DNA of 64,000 nt from Sophora flavescens (taxonomy: Eukaryota; Streptophyta; Magnoliopsida; Fabales; Fabaceae). Every line of letters starts with the position of its first letter. The first letter of the stretch is position 1. The DNA lies in the NCBI GenBank assembly GCA_030762895.1, contig CM061063.1:100772210-100836209 (forward strand), in the 5' to 3' direction. Both the position numbers and the translations under genes were made by a program. Below the pieces are notes generated by a model. It made no database searches. It was not told where the DNA came from and was given only the letters and a program-made list of their open reading frames with translations. Below, piece after piece: positions 49,228 through 60,636 of this stretch.

Positions 49228-51670
49228 TGTCATATACCAGTTTTAGAAGCGGGATAATTATTATTAAACTGTTCAGTTTATTTTATACAGTGATAATTAT
49301 TTATATTTGATAATTATAAAATGATATTTTATAATTTAGTTTCAAATTATATTATTTGGCTAAGAGACATTTTAGTAAGAAAATATAATTATTTTGAGAT
49401 TTACAAAGGGTAGAAATTATTTTATGAAAGTACATAACTCTAAGATATCACAAATATTTTATTTATTTCAAAAAAAAAACTGATTTTATTAATTTGCTAG
49501 TCACACCCCCTATTTTACTATGCATACCCCTCTCCTCTCTTAAATAAATCACGAAGACTTTCCCTCACCCTCACTTTCCATTTTCTGAAAAACTTCCTTC
49601 TTCTTCTTCTTCCTCCATCAACTCACCACCCCAGTCGCCACCATCTCTTCCTCTCCTTGTTGGGTAAGTGTTTACCCTAGTTTCTTCTAGATTCAAGAAA
49701 ATCCCCAAATCAATTTTGAAACCCAAAATCAAACAAGAAGGACAACATGCAAGACCTATAGCTTCCTTCAAATAAAATTTCGAAAACTGAAGAACAAGTC
49801 AGATTAGGAAGCACAGGGAGATCAACACTCACCACCTTCAATTCGCTACTTGGTTATGTAAGTTCTTGTTGTTTGTAGCATTGGGTAACCATAAATCCCA
49901 AGTACTTGTTAGATTGTTTAAATTGCTTTGGTAGAATGTTTGTTCTGAACTGATATATGCTTTGTAACAATGGGGTTTTGATTTCATGTTGATTAGGGGT
50001 GGTTGTGGATGAAAATTTTCCAAAGGGTTGTCAATCCTTCAAACCCGTAATGTACCCCTGTTAGTGTTTCATCCATAACTTCCTCTACAGGGCTTATTTT
50101 GAAGTAATTTTTGTACCATTAGAAATTAGACTCATTTTCATTCGAAATGGGCTCTGGAATGGTTCAATTTAATTAAGTATAAAAGGCGAAAAATGACATG
50201 CAAGTTATTGTTGGTATTGAAAACTCTGAACTGACATTGTTTTAGTATTTAAATTGTAGTAAATTGTACTAATATTGGATTGTATTAATTCTGATTTTAA
50301 TAGAAAATAGACTTATGGTGTTACAATTTAGGCTCTGGAAGTTCTGATTTTGATGAAGTTTTTATGGAGAAAACCCAGTTCCATTTTACTGTAAAATTCT
50401 GTTTACATAACTTTGAGCATATGGTACTTGAATTGTGTGGAATAGATTTCTATGTGTTTTAATTCTGTCCAACCATGAATAAAGTGTATATGTACAATTG
50501 GTATGGTGTTCTTCGTGGCTGTATGATCTAACTTAGTGGTTGTTGCATGATGATTTGGTTGGTATGAATTGCAATATGAAGGTGTGACATTTCCATTTGT
50601 GTTATGTCTTCGCTCTTTGCATTTTTATGCATGTTTAATGAAGTGATCATCTTGGTATGGTTTATGAATATTTAATGCATTTGACTTCCGTTAGAGAAGA
50701 GTATGAGAAAATGAATCATAGCATGGCATTAAAAACTTAAAATGGTCTATGTTTAGTGAAACTTAAGGTTTCAAAACTATTCTAGCCATTATTTAAGGCC
50801 ACAATATTCTTGTGGGTGAGATGTTAAGTCCTTTTTTTTGGAGGCTAGGATATGGTACTAGCAATTAAGGGACGCCTAATTGTTGTCATAGAGCTCTGAC
50901 TACCATATCAACCAGTTTAAACTACGCGTGCCTTATTTCCGCTCACACTTGAGGTACCAAGTAACGGTTTCTTTCCTTAAAATGTCTATGCTTAGATTCA
51001 CATTCAGTAAATAACTCAATCCAAGTAAGGACCCAGTAGAAAGAGCTGGTGATGAAAGGGTGAGTTATAAGAGAATAATTCCGTAGTGGTTGAAAGTTGA
51101 GTAGTCCTACTTTAGCCTGCTTTAGTCCACGGAGTACACACCTGGAAAAATGGAGAGGTAAGTTGGCTATGAGAAACTTTACCACTACGTGAGGTTAATT
51201 ATGATATGTGTGCATATGAGTAAGTATGTATAACTCAACGAGGACAATTAAACATAATATATTGTTACTAATATGCTTTGCTTGAAGCAGGAACTCATTG
51301 AGATTCATTTCTCACTAGACTCCTCTTTGTTTCAGATAACAGGTATACATTGGAAACTGATAAGCAAGTTCGGGAGATTGCTTGACAGTCACCCAATAGT
51401 GTCCCAAGATACGTTAGTTTTCACAGTCAGATCAAAATTGGAGTCTTACTAGGAGTCAATGTTTACATGAAATTGAATTGTTGATTAGGGGCTAAATGGT
51501 TATTTGTATTAACTTAATTCCAATTATATGTTCAACTCTACAAAAATATCTTGTAGAAATTTGTTTCACTTATTTTCAAAATTTCTTATGTTCAACTATT
51601 ATTCCTGATGTTATAACCATGTTTATATATTATTACTCAGTAGTATCCTTGTGAAAGTTGGGATATTACA
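49228..51670 (+). repeat. 3' LTR of element D
   Basis: 2,443 bp, TGTCATATACC...GGGATATTACA. The CT-rich stretch at 49,583-49,660, TTCTTCTTCTTCTTCC and similar, looks like a plant 5' UTR and is followed at once by a donor-like GG|GTAAGT. The last 690 bp recur at 14,735-15,419 as the end of the 5' LTR. No protein-like ORF. Confidence 0.88.
49664..51335 (+). other. Candidate intron within LTR D
   Basis: Donor GTTGG|GTAAGTG at 49,663/49,664, acceptor CTCCTCTTTGTTTCAG at 51,335/51,336, 1,672 bp apart. The acceptor has a good pyrimidine tract and is kept in the D fragment at about 15,091. Confidence 0.4.
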
Positions 51671-52119
51671 CTTCTCATAGCCAGCCGCCTGTAGCTTTTT
51701 CCTTGTTCTTCTTTTCTTCTTTGTAATTAAGCCCTTTTCTTTCTTTCTTTTTCAATTTTTTTGAGTTGAAACAATTAACCTTTCCAAATTATTATTCAAT
51801 TGCAGCGAGAGTCATAAGGTGTCAAGGTTTGAGGTGTGGGACAACGGTATTGGAAGGTATGAGGTACAAGATTTAACTCTTTCTCCTACTAACATAACAA
51901 ACTAATTAACATTTATTTATAAAAAAAGTTATTCAATTTTGCGGTGGGTGGATCAAATCAACTAAATTAATCAGAATTCAATTCCTTGCAAGGTCTATTG
52001 CTGATGGATCATTTGTAAGTATTTTTACAAGTCTTCATCAAGTTTGGACACGTTTCCTAACCTTAAAATGAAACAACTATCTTCAATCCTAAATTATTTT
52101 ATTATTATTGTTGTTGTTG

Positions 52120-52161
<42 letters not shown>

Positions 52162-52528
52162 ATCATTTAAAAGAGTTATGTCATGAGAATAGTACCTTTT
52201 TCCCTTGGACATCACTTAATTATATCTTAATTGACTATAGGTTTAGAGTAATATTTGGTGCCAATATTTAGATGTCACGTGTTCTTCACATCTCTTAAGT
52301 TGACAAAATCATAGTATAAATAGAGGCCGTCTAGGAACCCTATTGATTAAGGATGTATCATGTTCCTTTGATAATAACTATTGATTTAATACAAATTAAA
52401 ATCAGTGACATAGATGGATTACTTGAACGGTTAATTCTTAAAAAGTCCCAACAATCTTTTTTATTTCCAATCTTTCCCATCTTCTTTTCAATCTTTTTCT
52501 GGGTAGAGATTTGGCCAGGCTTTTTGAC
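51671..52528. other. AT-rich spacer with a microsatellite
   Basis: No gene seen. A (TTA)n/(TTG)n/(TTA)n repeat occupies 52,097-52,156. The hydrophobic ORF running through it is a product of the repeat. Confidence 0.7.
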
Positions 52529-52795
52529 CAAAATAACCTATTTTTAGAAACTATTTACCAAAATAATCAACTTTTGAAACAATTTATCAAACTAATCTAC
52601 TTTTTGTTAGGATGGAATAAAATAGTATTTTTTTTTGTCTGACTAGTAGCACCAGTCAAATTGATGTCATTGACTGCCACGTGGCAGCTTCTCATTAGCC
52701 AAGAAAATTGACTGAAAAAAATATTTTACGCAAAAAGAAAAGGGGCCAACGCCACGTGGCACCACCAGTTGCAGTGACGCCACTCACTTGGTGGT

Positions 52796-52916
52796 GCCAC
52801 GTGGCACTGCCCCCTACCCTCCCATCCCACTCCCTCCCTTATATAAACCCCTCAACCGGCTCCCATTCCCTACACCTACACCACTTCTCACTTCTACACT
52901 CTTTTATATTTCTACA
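52796..52916 (+). repeat. Left inverted arm of the MULE
   Basis: Starts GCCACGTGGCACTGCCCCC and includes a TATA box (TTATATAAACCCC, about 52,839-52,851), then GGCTCCC and CACTTCTCACTTCTACACTC. The reverse complement of the right arm has the same words in the same order. The word GCCACGTGGC occurs twice more just outside (52,675 and 52,751). Confidence 0.7.
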
Positions 52917-53258
52917 CTCTATTTTATCATAAACTTTAATTTACGGTAAATAATATAATTTTTATAATATCATTTTTTTATTTAATAGTCATTTTATATC
53001 ATTTGTTTATTTATTATTGATATCAATGCTTACATATTATAATTAATATCATTATTAGCTTATTAATATATTAATGTTGTAATATTATCATTAATATTGT
53101 TATTATGTCTTTGTTTAATTTTGCTAATAATAATGTTGTTAATTTTATCATATTATTTTGCTTTAAATATGGATTATTATTATTAAATATCATTAGTAGT
53201 GATACTTTATTTATTATCATTCTTATTTATTTATGTCTAATTAATGTAGGCCGACAAT

Positions 53259-53540
53259 ATGAATCAAGTTGTTATGGTTTTGCTTCATTGGAACGGGAGG
53301 GTATATGCTGGAGATAATGACCTTACTTTTGAAGGGAATATGATAATTATGCAAATAAAACAATGAATCGGGTATGAAGCGTTGAAGGCAATGATACATT
53401 CTAGGTTGAAACTTCTACCAAATCAGTGTATTTCAAAAATAATGGTGAAACATCTTGTACAAGTAAATTAATCCCACGCTGCCACCTGATAATCAAATTT
53501 GGGTCAGAATTTAATAATAACACAACTATTGATTACTCAA
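53259..53540 (+). pseudogene. MULE transposase N-terminal remnant
   Basis: From ATG at 53,259 the frame reads VVMVLLHWNGRVYAGDNDL, TFEGN, then a TGA, then IGYEALKAMIHSRLKLLPNQ, a TAA, and a shifted piece with IIKFGSEFNNNTTIDYSI. This resembles the N-terminal region of plant Mutator-like transposases (hydrophobic start with WNG, short acidic loop, then a basic helix). The catalytic domain is absent: the coding strand switches to the PMD remnant directly afterwards. Two stops and a frameshift make it dead. The assignment rests on memory of the family pattern and is moderate. Confidence 0.5.
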
Positions 53541-54382
53541 TTAAAAAATTAATGTCACCTAGTTCCATATGGTGTCCCTGCAGGTCTATCATCGCTTCTG
53601 AGTCTGGGTGCAACTTTTGGAAACCGCACCCATGACCACATCTGTACCAATGGAACAAAACTTGCCATCTCTTTGTAGGAATAGTCGGTGGCCTTACATA
53701 GTTCACGGTATAAAAACTTAACACCGCTGATCCCCAGCTAACTTGTGCAGCTACATTAAAATCTTCTAACAATGTTAGATGTCTTAATGCAACATACGAA
53801 CCAACGATCTGCGACCAACACTCCACCATGTAACCTCAAAATATACACTCTGGCACAACGAGTAGCCACTACTGGGTCAAACAAATCATGTTGCTCGAGA
53901 TTTCCAAAGTGTGTATTTAACCATGTCAATCTTAAACGACTGCTATGAAACTACTCATCTCCTGGGATCACTCCTAGCATTTGACCAACATACTCTGGCC
54001 AATTATCATAGGTTCGACCAATTACAGGCTGGCCGTCAATGCGAAGACCCGTCAAAATTGCAAGATCCTGTAATGTGATGGTGCACTCTCCAAATGGCAT
54101 ATGGGATGTGTGGGTCTCAGGCCTCCACCGTTCAACCAATACACTTATCAGTGCGTGGTCCACCTGGAACAACGATAATTGAGCAGTGCCCAAAAAGCCA
54201 GTCATCTCGAGAATCTCTTTAATGGCGGGGGGAATGTTGGCACCTCCATCCTTAAATTGTTGTACTTTTCTACATCTAAGAACTCGATCCTCCTCATTGT
54301 TCCATACATATTGAGAGACATGTGTCTTTTGCATATCTAACAAGTCAGGATAAATGGGGCCAGGATTAATCGACTGTGCCAT
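53533..54382 (-). pseudogene. Plant mobile domain (PMD/MAIN-like) gene remnant
   Basis: From ATG at 54,382 (MAQSINPGPIYPDLLDMQKT) the frame shows the PMD pattern: LLDMQKTHVSQYVW, IKEILEMTGFLG, LISVLVERWRPETHTSH, GECTITLQDLAILTGLRIDG. A TAG at 53,951-53,953 interrupts it. The frame then continues with NTHFGNLEQHDLFDPVVATR and VYILRLHGGV. Near 53,805 it shifts frame and continues as YVALRHLTLLEDFNVAAQ and VSWGSAVLSFY to 53,533. The family is often annotated as 'serine/threonine-protein phosphatase 7 long form homolog'; host members act in meristem maintenance and silencing. The leucine-rich ORF extension upstream of the ATG comes from a TAA microsatellite and is not real. Two lesions mean it is non-functional as written. 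Confidence 0.82.
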
Positions 54383-54441
54383 ATTACCTTGAAAAAAATC
54401 ATGAAAAAGTAAATCACGAGTAAAAAAAATATAATGATAAC

Positions 54442-54487
<46 letters not shown>

Positions 54488-54709
54488 CAACAACAACATT
54501 AACAAAAATAACAAGAATATTAACATAATCATAAAATTAATAACATTAACAACAACAAAATAATAAAAACACTAACAATAATAACATTAACAATAACAAA
54601 TATAGCAATAAGATCTATATATAACAAACAATAATAACGTTAACATAACCATAAAAAAATTATGAAAATAAAAAAAAAACAAAAATTGGTAATATGGGCC
54701 ACTACTAAT

Positions 54710-54762
<53 letters not shown>

Positions 54763-55330
54763 ATAATAACAATTAAAAAAAATTACACAGATACAAAAAC
54801 AAGATAAAAATTAATATTAATACGATAACAATAAAAAAAAACTACTACTATCATTAATAATAACAAAGTAAATAAATAATAATAATATAGTAAAAAACAT
54901 AAAAATTATGAATGCACAAAAATAAAAATAATAATATAAAAAAAAATTAAAAATAAAGATTACATAAAATGATAGAAATATGGTATTATAAAAATTACAG
55001 ATAACAAGAGAGTGTAAAAAAAAAAAGTAGTGTAGAAAAGAGTGTGTAAAAAAAAAGTAGTAGAATGTGGTATTCCAACAAAATTATAGATAACAGAGAT
55101 TGTAAAAAAAATGTAAAAATAGATAAAATGTGGTATTTCAACAAAATTATAGGTAAAAAAGTGTAAAAAAAAGTAGTAGAATGCTGGAGGATGAGTATAC
55201 AATGTCTACCAAAATAATAAAAATATGATATCAAAAAAATTATAATATTTACCTAAACTTAAAATTGATAATAATAGTGTAGAAAAGAAAAGAATGTAGT
55301 AGAGTGTAGGAGAATGGGGGAAATATTGGT
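54383..55330. other. A-rich, repeat-laden interior of the MULE
   Basis: No gene. It contains (TAA)n at 54,443-54,486, (AT)24 at 54,713-54,760 and irregular repeats around AAAAAAGTAGTAGAATG between 55,010 and 55,190. The Phe/Tyr/Ile-rich ORFs on the minus strand are composition effects. Confidence 0.75.
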
Positions 55331-55448
55331 TTAGAAAAGGGTGAGAGGTGGTGTTGGGGAGTGTTGGGGAGGGGGAGCCAGATGAGTTTATATATCAGGG
55401 AAGAGGGGTTGGGTAGGTAGGTTGTGTGGGGGGGACGACGCCACGTGT
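55331..55448 (-). repeat. Right inverted arm of the MULE, cut by LTR E
   Basis: Its reverse complement reads CACGTGGCGTCGTCCCCCCC, a TATA box (GATATATAAACTC), CTGGCTCCCC and CACCTCTCACCC, parallel to the left arm. It ends at 55,448 next to TGTAACACCC. Confidence 0.65.
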
Positions 55449-57898
55449 TGTAACACCCTAATTTTTACACCTATGATTAATTATTTTATTTAGATGTTTA
55501 AGTTTACTTTGTTATGTGGTTTAGTTTGAGTAATTAAATTATTCTTTTCAAATTATTTTATTTGGTGTGTTAGCACTGACTTATTTCAGTGAATGCACGT
55601 TTAATAGACAATAATTTATGTTACTGTCACTATTATACCAGTACAGAAAAATATTTTAAATAATATGATTAAGAGAAAAACATTTTCATATTCCTATTCT
55701 ATTTAATTTTAGAGTTACAAATATTTTGGTTTGACATCAATCGGAGATTAAATTTTGGACTGAGTATTTTCTTAGTTGATCGGTTCAACTATTAATCTTT
55801 ACTCTAATTTGAATTTTTAAATCATAGCTTTATCAATCTTTATTTTTAGATTCCAAAAAGTAAAAACATGTTTATTTTAGGCCTAATATTTATCACTCAT
55901 TTTGTACCTATCACTAAATAATTAGTTTAAAAACTTAAGTTTCTCACTTTTCTCTCTCTCACTCACTCGACGCCCTCACTCTCTCTTTTCTTCTCTGCAA
56001 CTTCTTCTTCCTTCTTTCTTTCTTTCTTCCTTCTCTTTTCTTCTTCTTCCTTCCACCTCAACTTCATCTTCCTCCTTCCTCTCACCATAGCAGCGCCGCA
56101 TGGAAGCTAGCCGGAGCTGCGCGACCACCGCGTTCGGTTTGAGATCAGCCCGTACCTCAGTCCCACACTCGCGTCCCTGCTCGTGCGAACGCGCCGTCCT
56201 CCGCCGTGAAAACGCCTTTGGGTTGCTGTCCATGGTGGATCTTCCATTTTTGGTGGGGTTCGAGCTCTCCTTTTCCTTCCCATGAAGCTTAGTCTTGTTT
56301 TTGAACCATGGCTGCTACAAGACTCCACCGCCACTGCTATCTTGCCGGAGCCGCCGTGACACCGCCGTACCCATGGCTGGCCGTCGCAACCTCTTTCTTC
56401 CACCTTGGGTGATTTGTTTTCCCTATGTTTCACTCTTTCTTTCATTTTCCCCCAAATGGATTTTTTAAAACCCTAACCCTAACCCTTTGATTTCAGATTT
56501 TAATCTTGAAATTTAAGGTTGTTTTATGAGATTGGGACTGTGAATTTGTGTTTCCCTAAACCAATTTCATTATTCTGAGTTTTCCCTAAATTTTAATAAG
56601 GAGCCCTAAACCCCCAATTTGATTTTATTTGAATTTGGGTATGTTTTTGTGAAATTAATTATGATTTAGTGCAATTAGGGCTCTTAATGGATGATTTCCA
56701 AAGTTCGTTTTCATGATCTTTTAATCAAAACAAAGTTTCCTTAAAGGATATTGGGAAGCGTGAGCTTCAAACATGATTTTCTTTAAAAAATAACCTTGTT
56801 TGGTAATTAGATTAAGTGTTTAGATAAAGTTAGAATGTGTGTTTGATCATGTGAAATTGATTTCTTGATTTTTGGTTGTTGCGCGTTGTTGGATTCCCTC
56901 TCTGAGACGTTTGACATGGCTATGCTTGCTTGATGGAGTAGATAGTTACACTCTTGGAGCTAATGTGAGTATTAAGACGAGGATCCTTTACTTGTCTTCA
57001 AAGGTAAGGGGAGTTTGCCTAGGGATATTCAGTAACTGTATGCATGTGTGTAGGTGTTTAACTGGATATTTATATGTTAATTAAGCCTACTTGATTATCT
57101 AATGTACTTGAACTGTTATGCTATTATCTGATGTTGGACTGTACTCGTTCTAAATGTTATGATGCATATCTGTGATGATCTGCTTTCAACTGTGATATTA
57201 GCATTGACCTGATAATATATACTGCTTTGTTGATTGAAAGTTTGCTAAGCGGATACATGTGTCATGTGCTCAATCTATTATAAGGATTAAAAACCTTACT
57301 AAGCTTTGAAGATGAAGGGATTGGTGTTCTTTTCCAAAAGCTCATTAACTTAAAGTACTTGTTTTAAATGTTGAAATGGTTTTGGTGAACTATTGTTATA
57401 CAAGAGAAAAAAAATCCTTTTCGAACTATGTGTCTTCAAGTGAAAACTTTCAAGATTATTTGGCAATATCCTATTGGGGGAAGTATTTCAAAGATAAAAG
57501 TATTTCCAGGATGCTTTATAAATGATTTTCAAAGAAAAGGTTTTTCCTAAATATTTTAGAAACTTTCCGGTAAGCCTGGATAGGTTATCGAGGATTCAGT
57601 TTTGAATTTGATTTTCACTGAACGAAAAATAAATACTTGAGAAAGAGAATCTAGTACGCGAGACGTCGCCTCTAGTATTCAGTTATGCGCACGTGATATT
57701 GGATCAGTGTTAATTCGGGACTATGAGTCCTGTTCATAATGTTCTGGACTGAGGGTCCAATTCTCGAAATCGAGGACAGTGCGTTCTGATTTCATTGTTG
57801 TGGACTGTGTGTCCTAATCACGTTGTGTTGGACTGTGTCTTCTAACCACGTGTGATGAATGCGTTCTGATTTCATTGTTGTGGGTTGTGTGTCCTATT
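55449..57898 (+). repeat. 5' part of a chromovirus-type LTR, element E
   Basis: Starts TGTAACACCCTAATTTTTAC. It has a long CT-rich tract (55,950-56,075), then a GC-rich stretch (56,095-56,395) that gives Arg/Ser-rich ORFs on both strands, then a donor-like CAAAG|GTAAGGGGAG at 57,003/57,004. At 57,718-57,895 come GGAC...GTCC words as in LTRs A and B. It is cut at about 57,898, where LINE sequence starts. Remotely related to LTR B by the donor region and the GGAC...GTCC region. Confidence 0.75.
57783..57895 (+). repeat. Repeated GCGTTCTGATTTC/GGACTGTGTGTCC words in LTR E
   Basis: The word GCGTTCTGATTTCATTG occurs at 57,781 and 57,859, 78 bp apart. Several copies of GGACTGTGTGTCCTA and variants lie around them (57,803, 57,830, 57,882). 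Confidence 0.75.
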
Positions 57899-60171
57899 CT
57901 CAATAATGTTTTGGTTGTCAATGAAGTCATTCACTATTTAAAATGCAAGACTAAAGGCGAAAGGGGGGAGATGGCTTTAAAGATTGATATTAGTAAAGTC
58001 TATGATAGGGTGGATTGGGGTTACTTACAGGCTATGCTAACAAAGCTAGGTTATGCTCCTCGTTGGATTAATTGAATTATGATGTGCATAAACTTTGTCA
58101 TCTATTATGTTAGTATCAATCATGATTTTGTTGGTCCCATTATTCCAGGTAGGGGTCTTTGGCAGGGAGATCCTTTGTCTCCTTACCTCTTCATTATTGG
58201 TACTGAGGGCATTTCGGCTCTTATAAAAAGAGAGGGGAGCAGAGGGGATTTGCATGGTGTTAATATTTGTAGGCATGCTCCTATTGTGTCTCATCTTCTG
58301 TTTGCGGATGACAGTCTTTTCTTCTTCCGTGGAAATGACCGTGAAGTCTCTACTATGAAAAAAATTCTCCATGATTATGAGTTAGCATCGGGGCAATCTA
58401 TCAACTTGCAGAAGCCAGAGGTTTTCTTTAGTAACAACGTGTCTTTGGAAGCCAGGGAAAATCTTAAGTCTCTTCTTGATGTCAGAGCAAGTTTAGGCTC
58501 CGGAAAGTACTTGGACTTGCCTTCGGTGATTGGAAGAAACAGGAAATCCACCTTTAATTATTTGAAGGACAGGGTTTGGCATAAAATCAACTCGTGGTCA
58601 GGCAGATCTCTTTCTAAAGGGGGTCGTGAGGTTCTTATCAAAGCAGCTCTTCAGGCTATTCCGGCCTATTGCATGAGTATTTATTCAATTCCTCTTTCTC
58701 TTTGTGATGAGATTCAAAAGATGATGAATTCCTTTTGGTGGGGAAAAAGTAGTAATGGTAATAGAGGTATCAATTGGTTATCTTGGGATAAAATGATGGT
58801 TAGCAAGGAGCATGGAGGTATGGGCTTTCGGAGCCTTCAAGCTTTCAACTTGGCCATGCTAGAGAAGCAAGGTTGGAAATTTATTTCTAACCCAGACACT
58901 GTGGTTACTCGTCTTTTCAAAGCTAAATACTTCCGAAATGGGGATTTTGTGGAGTCTTCTCTTGGTCATAATCCAAGTTAGTTATGGCGTAGCATCTGGA
59001 GTTCCCGGGTTCTGGTTAAAGATGGTTTGAGATGGAGTGTTGGAGATGGCTCAAAGATCCGTGTTTTCAGTGATTCTTGGCTTAGAGGAAGTTTGAACCC
59101 TAGACTTATGGGTACTCCTCTTCACTTATTAGATCTAAAAGTTAAGGACTTGCTACTACCAGGAGCTAAGAGATGGAATACATTTGCGCTTCAGCAATGC
59201 TTGATGCCCTATGAGGTTGAGGTCATTTTACACGTCCTGCTGTTTGCGTCATCAGCGAGGGATTGTCGTGTGTGGGGTGCGAGTGAGGATGGAGGATTTA
59301 CGGTCAAATCTGCCTATGAGTATTGCTTGAATAATTTTGTCGATTCCTCTATATTTTTCATTAAAGGGGACTGGAAGTTGATATGGGATTTGAAATTTCC
59401 TCACAAAGTAAAAGTTTTTGCTTAGCAAGCTTGCAGAGACTGCCTTCTGGTTCGTTCCAGGCGTCAATCCAAAAGAGTGGTTTACCCAGAAAGCTGTTTA
59501 TTTTGCTCAACAGTTCTTGAGAATGCATGGCATATTTTCCTATCATGCCCGAGTGTTCAAGGCTGTTGGGAGGAGGCACATCTTTGGCAGCGGATTGAGC
59601 CTTTGCTTGGTGAGGCTGAGAGCTTTTTTGAGTTCTTTTTTAAGCTGGGCAGCTCGCTAAGCAGGGTTGAGGGTGCGGTTTGTTATGTTGCTCTGGAGTA
59701 TATGGAGAAAACACAACCTAAAACTCTGGGAGGATAAAGTTGAAGAGGTTTCACAAGTGGTGTTCAGAGCAACGAGTGTATTGGATGAGTGGATGACCAC
59801 GAGGTTTACCCAAGAGGTAGCAGTCCCTACGCCTATTGTAAAGGTAGGGTGGGAACCTCCCCTTCTTTGGTGGTTAAAGTGCAATATCGACGCTGCTTTC
59901 TTTAAGGAGAAGAATCTTACTTCGTTTGGATGTTGTTTGCGCGATGAGTTTGATACTTTTGTGCTTGCCAAGTCTGGATGGATGAACCCGTTGTTGTAGG
60001 TTAGGGAGGGGGAAGCGGTTGCCCTTCTAGCTGGCATGGAATGAATAATGGACATGGGCAGGGACAAGGTTATTTTTGAAGTTGATAGTAAGAGTGTTGT
60101 TGATGCGGTTATCTCTACAAATCATTTTGCTGCGGAGTTTGGTGATAGTATTGCGAATTGTAGGGAGATTC
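57899..60171 (+). pseudogene. L1-type LINE: reverse transcriptase to RNase H, decayed
   Basis: Non-LTR retrotransposon ORF2, 5' truncated inside the RT domain. Visible in order: ALKIDISKVYDRVDWGYL (57,975), GLWQGDPLSPYLF (58,156), the catalytic HLLFADDSLFFFRG (58,291), NSWSGRSLSKGGREVLIKAA, FWWGKSS, then a zinc-binding zf-RVT region with CLFCSTVLENAWHIFLSCPS (59,494) and an RNase H region (KCNIDAAFF near 59,881 and EVDSKSVVDAV near 60,080). Stops or shifts occur at 58,074, 58,979, 59,423, 59,735, 59,998 and 60,043. It would nick target DNA and copy LINE RNA if intact, but the endonuclease half is missing. There is no poly-A end because element F begins inside the RNase H region. Confidence 0.9.
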
Positions 60172-60601
60172 TGTTAGACCTCTTATTAGTAAGAAATATA
60201 AGAGGAAGCCCAAACTGTTGATTGGGTCAGTTTAATATTAGCAGTTAATAGAAGTTATTAGCAGTTATTATAAGTTAGTAGCAATTAGTTTATTCTCTAT
60301 TGTAAGGAATAAGCCAGCATGTAACATGGCTGTGCCTTAGGATGTAATTGGAATAAATAGAGAGATTGGGATGGAAAGGAGGGGGCAGATTTTGGGTAGG
60401 AACTGGTAGGGAGAGACCAAGCTCTCGAATCCTTGGAGGAAACCACCTTTGTAACCATCTCTCTTTCTCTAATCTTTTCTACTTTCTTATTCTGTAATAC
60501 TCTGTTTTTATCTCTGATTTGGGAACAATTCCCAGAGGATTATTAATATAATATACACATTCAGTATAATATATATTTAGTTTCAATTCCAGTTTCTATC
60601 A
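60172..60601 (+). repeat. 5' LTR of element F
   Basis: 430 bp, TGTTAGACCTC...TTTCTATCA, ending two bases before a PBS. It contains AGAATA/AATAAATAGAGAG and AATATAATATACAC words. No second LTR is present in the window. Confidence 0.75.
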
Positions 60602-60603
60602 AC

Positions 60604-60615
60604 TGGTATTAGAGC
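60604..60615 (+). other. Primer binding site of element F
   Basis: TGGTATTAGAGC, one mismatch from the initiator tRNA-Met complement. Confidence 0.75.
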
Positions 60616-60636
60616 TCTCTGATCTTGGGAGAGTTA

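Larger units (their letters stand above)
52529..55448. mobile_element. MULE-type DNA transposon with a plant mobile domain gene, degraded
   Basis: Two long, imperfect inverted arms (about 52,796-52,916 and 55,331-55,448) flank a transposase remnant on the plus strand and a plant-mobile-domain (PMD) remnant on the minus strand. The left arm may extend out to about 52,529, where the sequence CTTTTTGACCAAAATAACC begins. The right arm is cut at GCCACGTG by LTR E, so no TSD can be given. PMD genes are known both as host genes (MAIN family) and as cargo of Mutator-like elements. Confidence 0.7.

Noticed and set aside
54383..54532. Leucine-rich membrane-like extension before the PMD remnant
   Set aside because: It is encoded by a TAA microsatellite; the PMD family start MAQS... 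lies after it.
55976..56445. Arg-rich ORFs of 85 and 112 codons and a plus-strand 61-codon ORF in LTR E
   Set aside because: Both strands are open because of a GC-rich stretch; no domain, and the stretch lies in the presumed leader part of an LTR.
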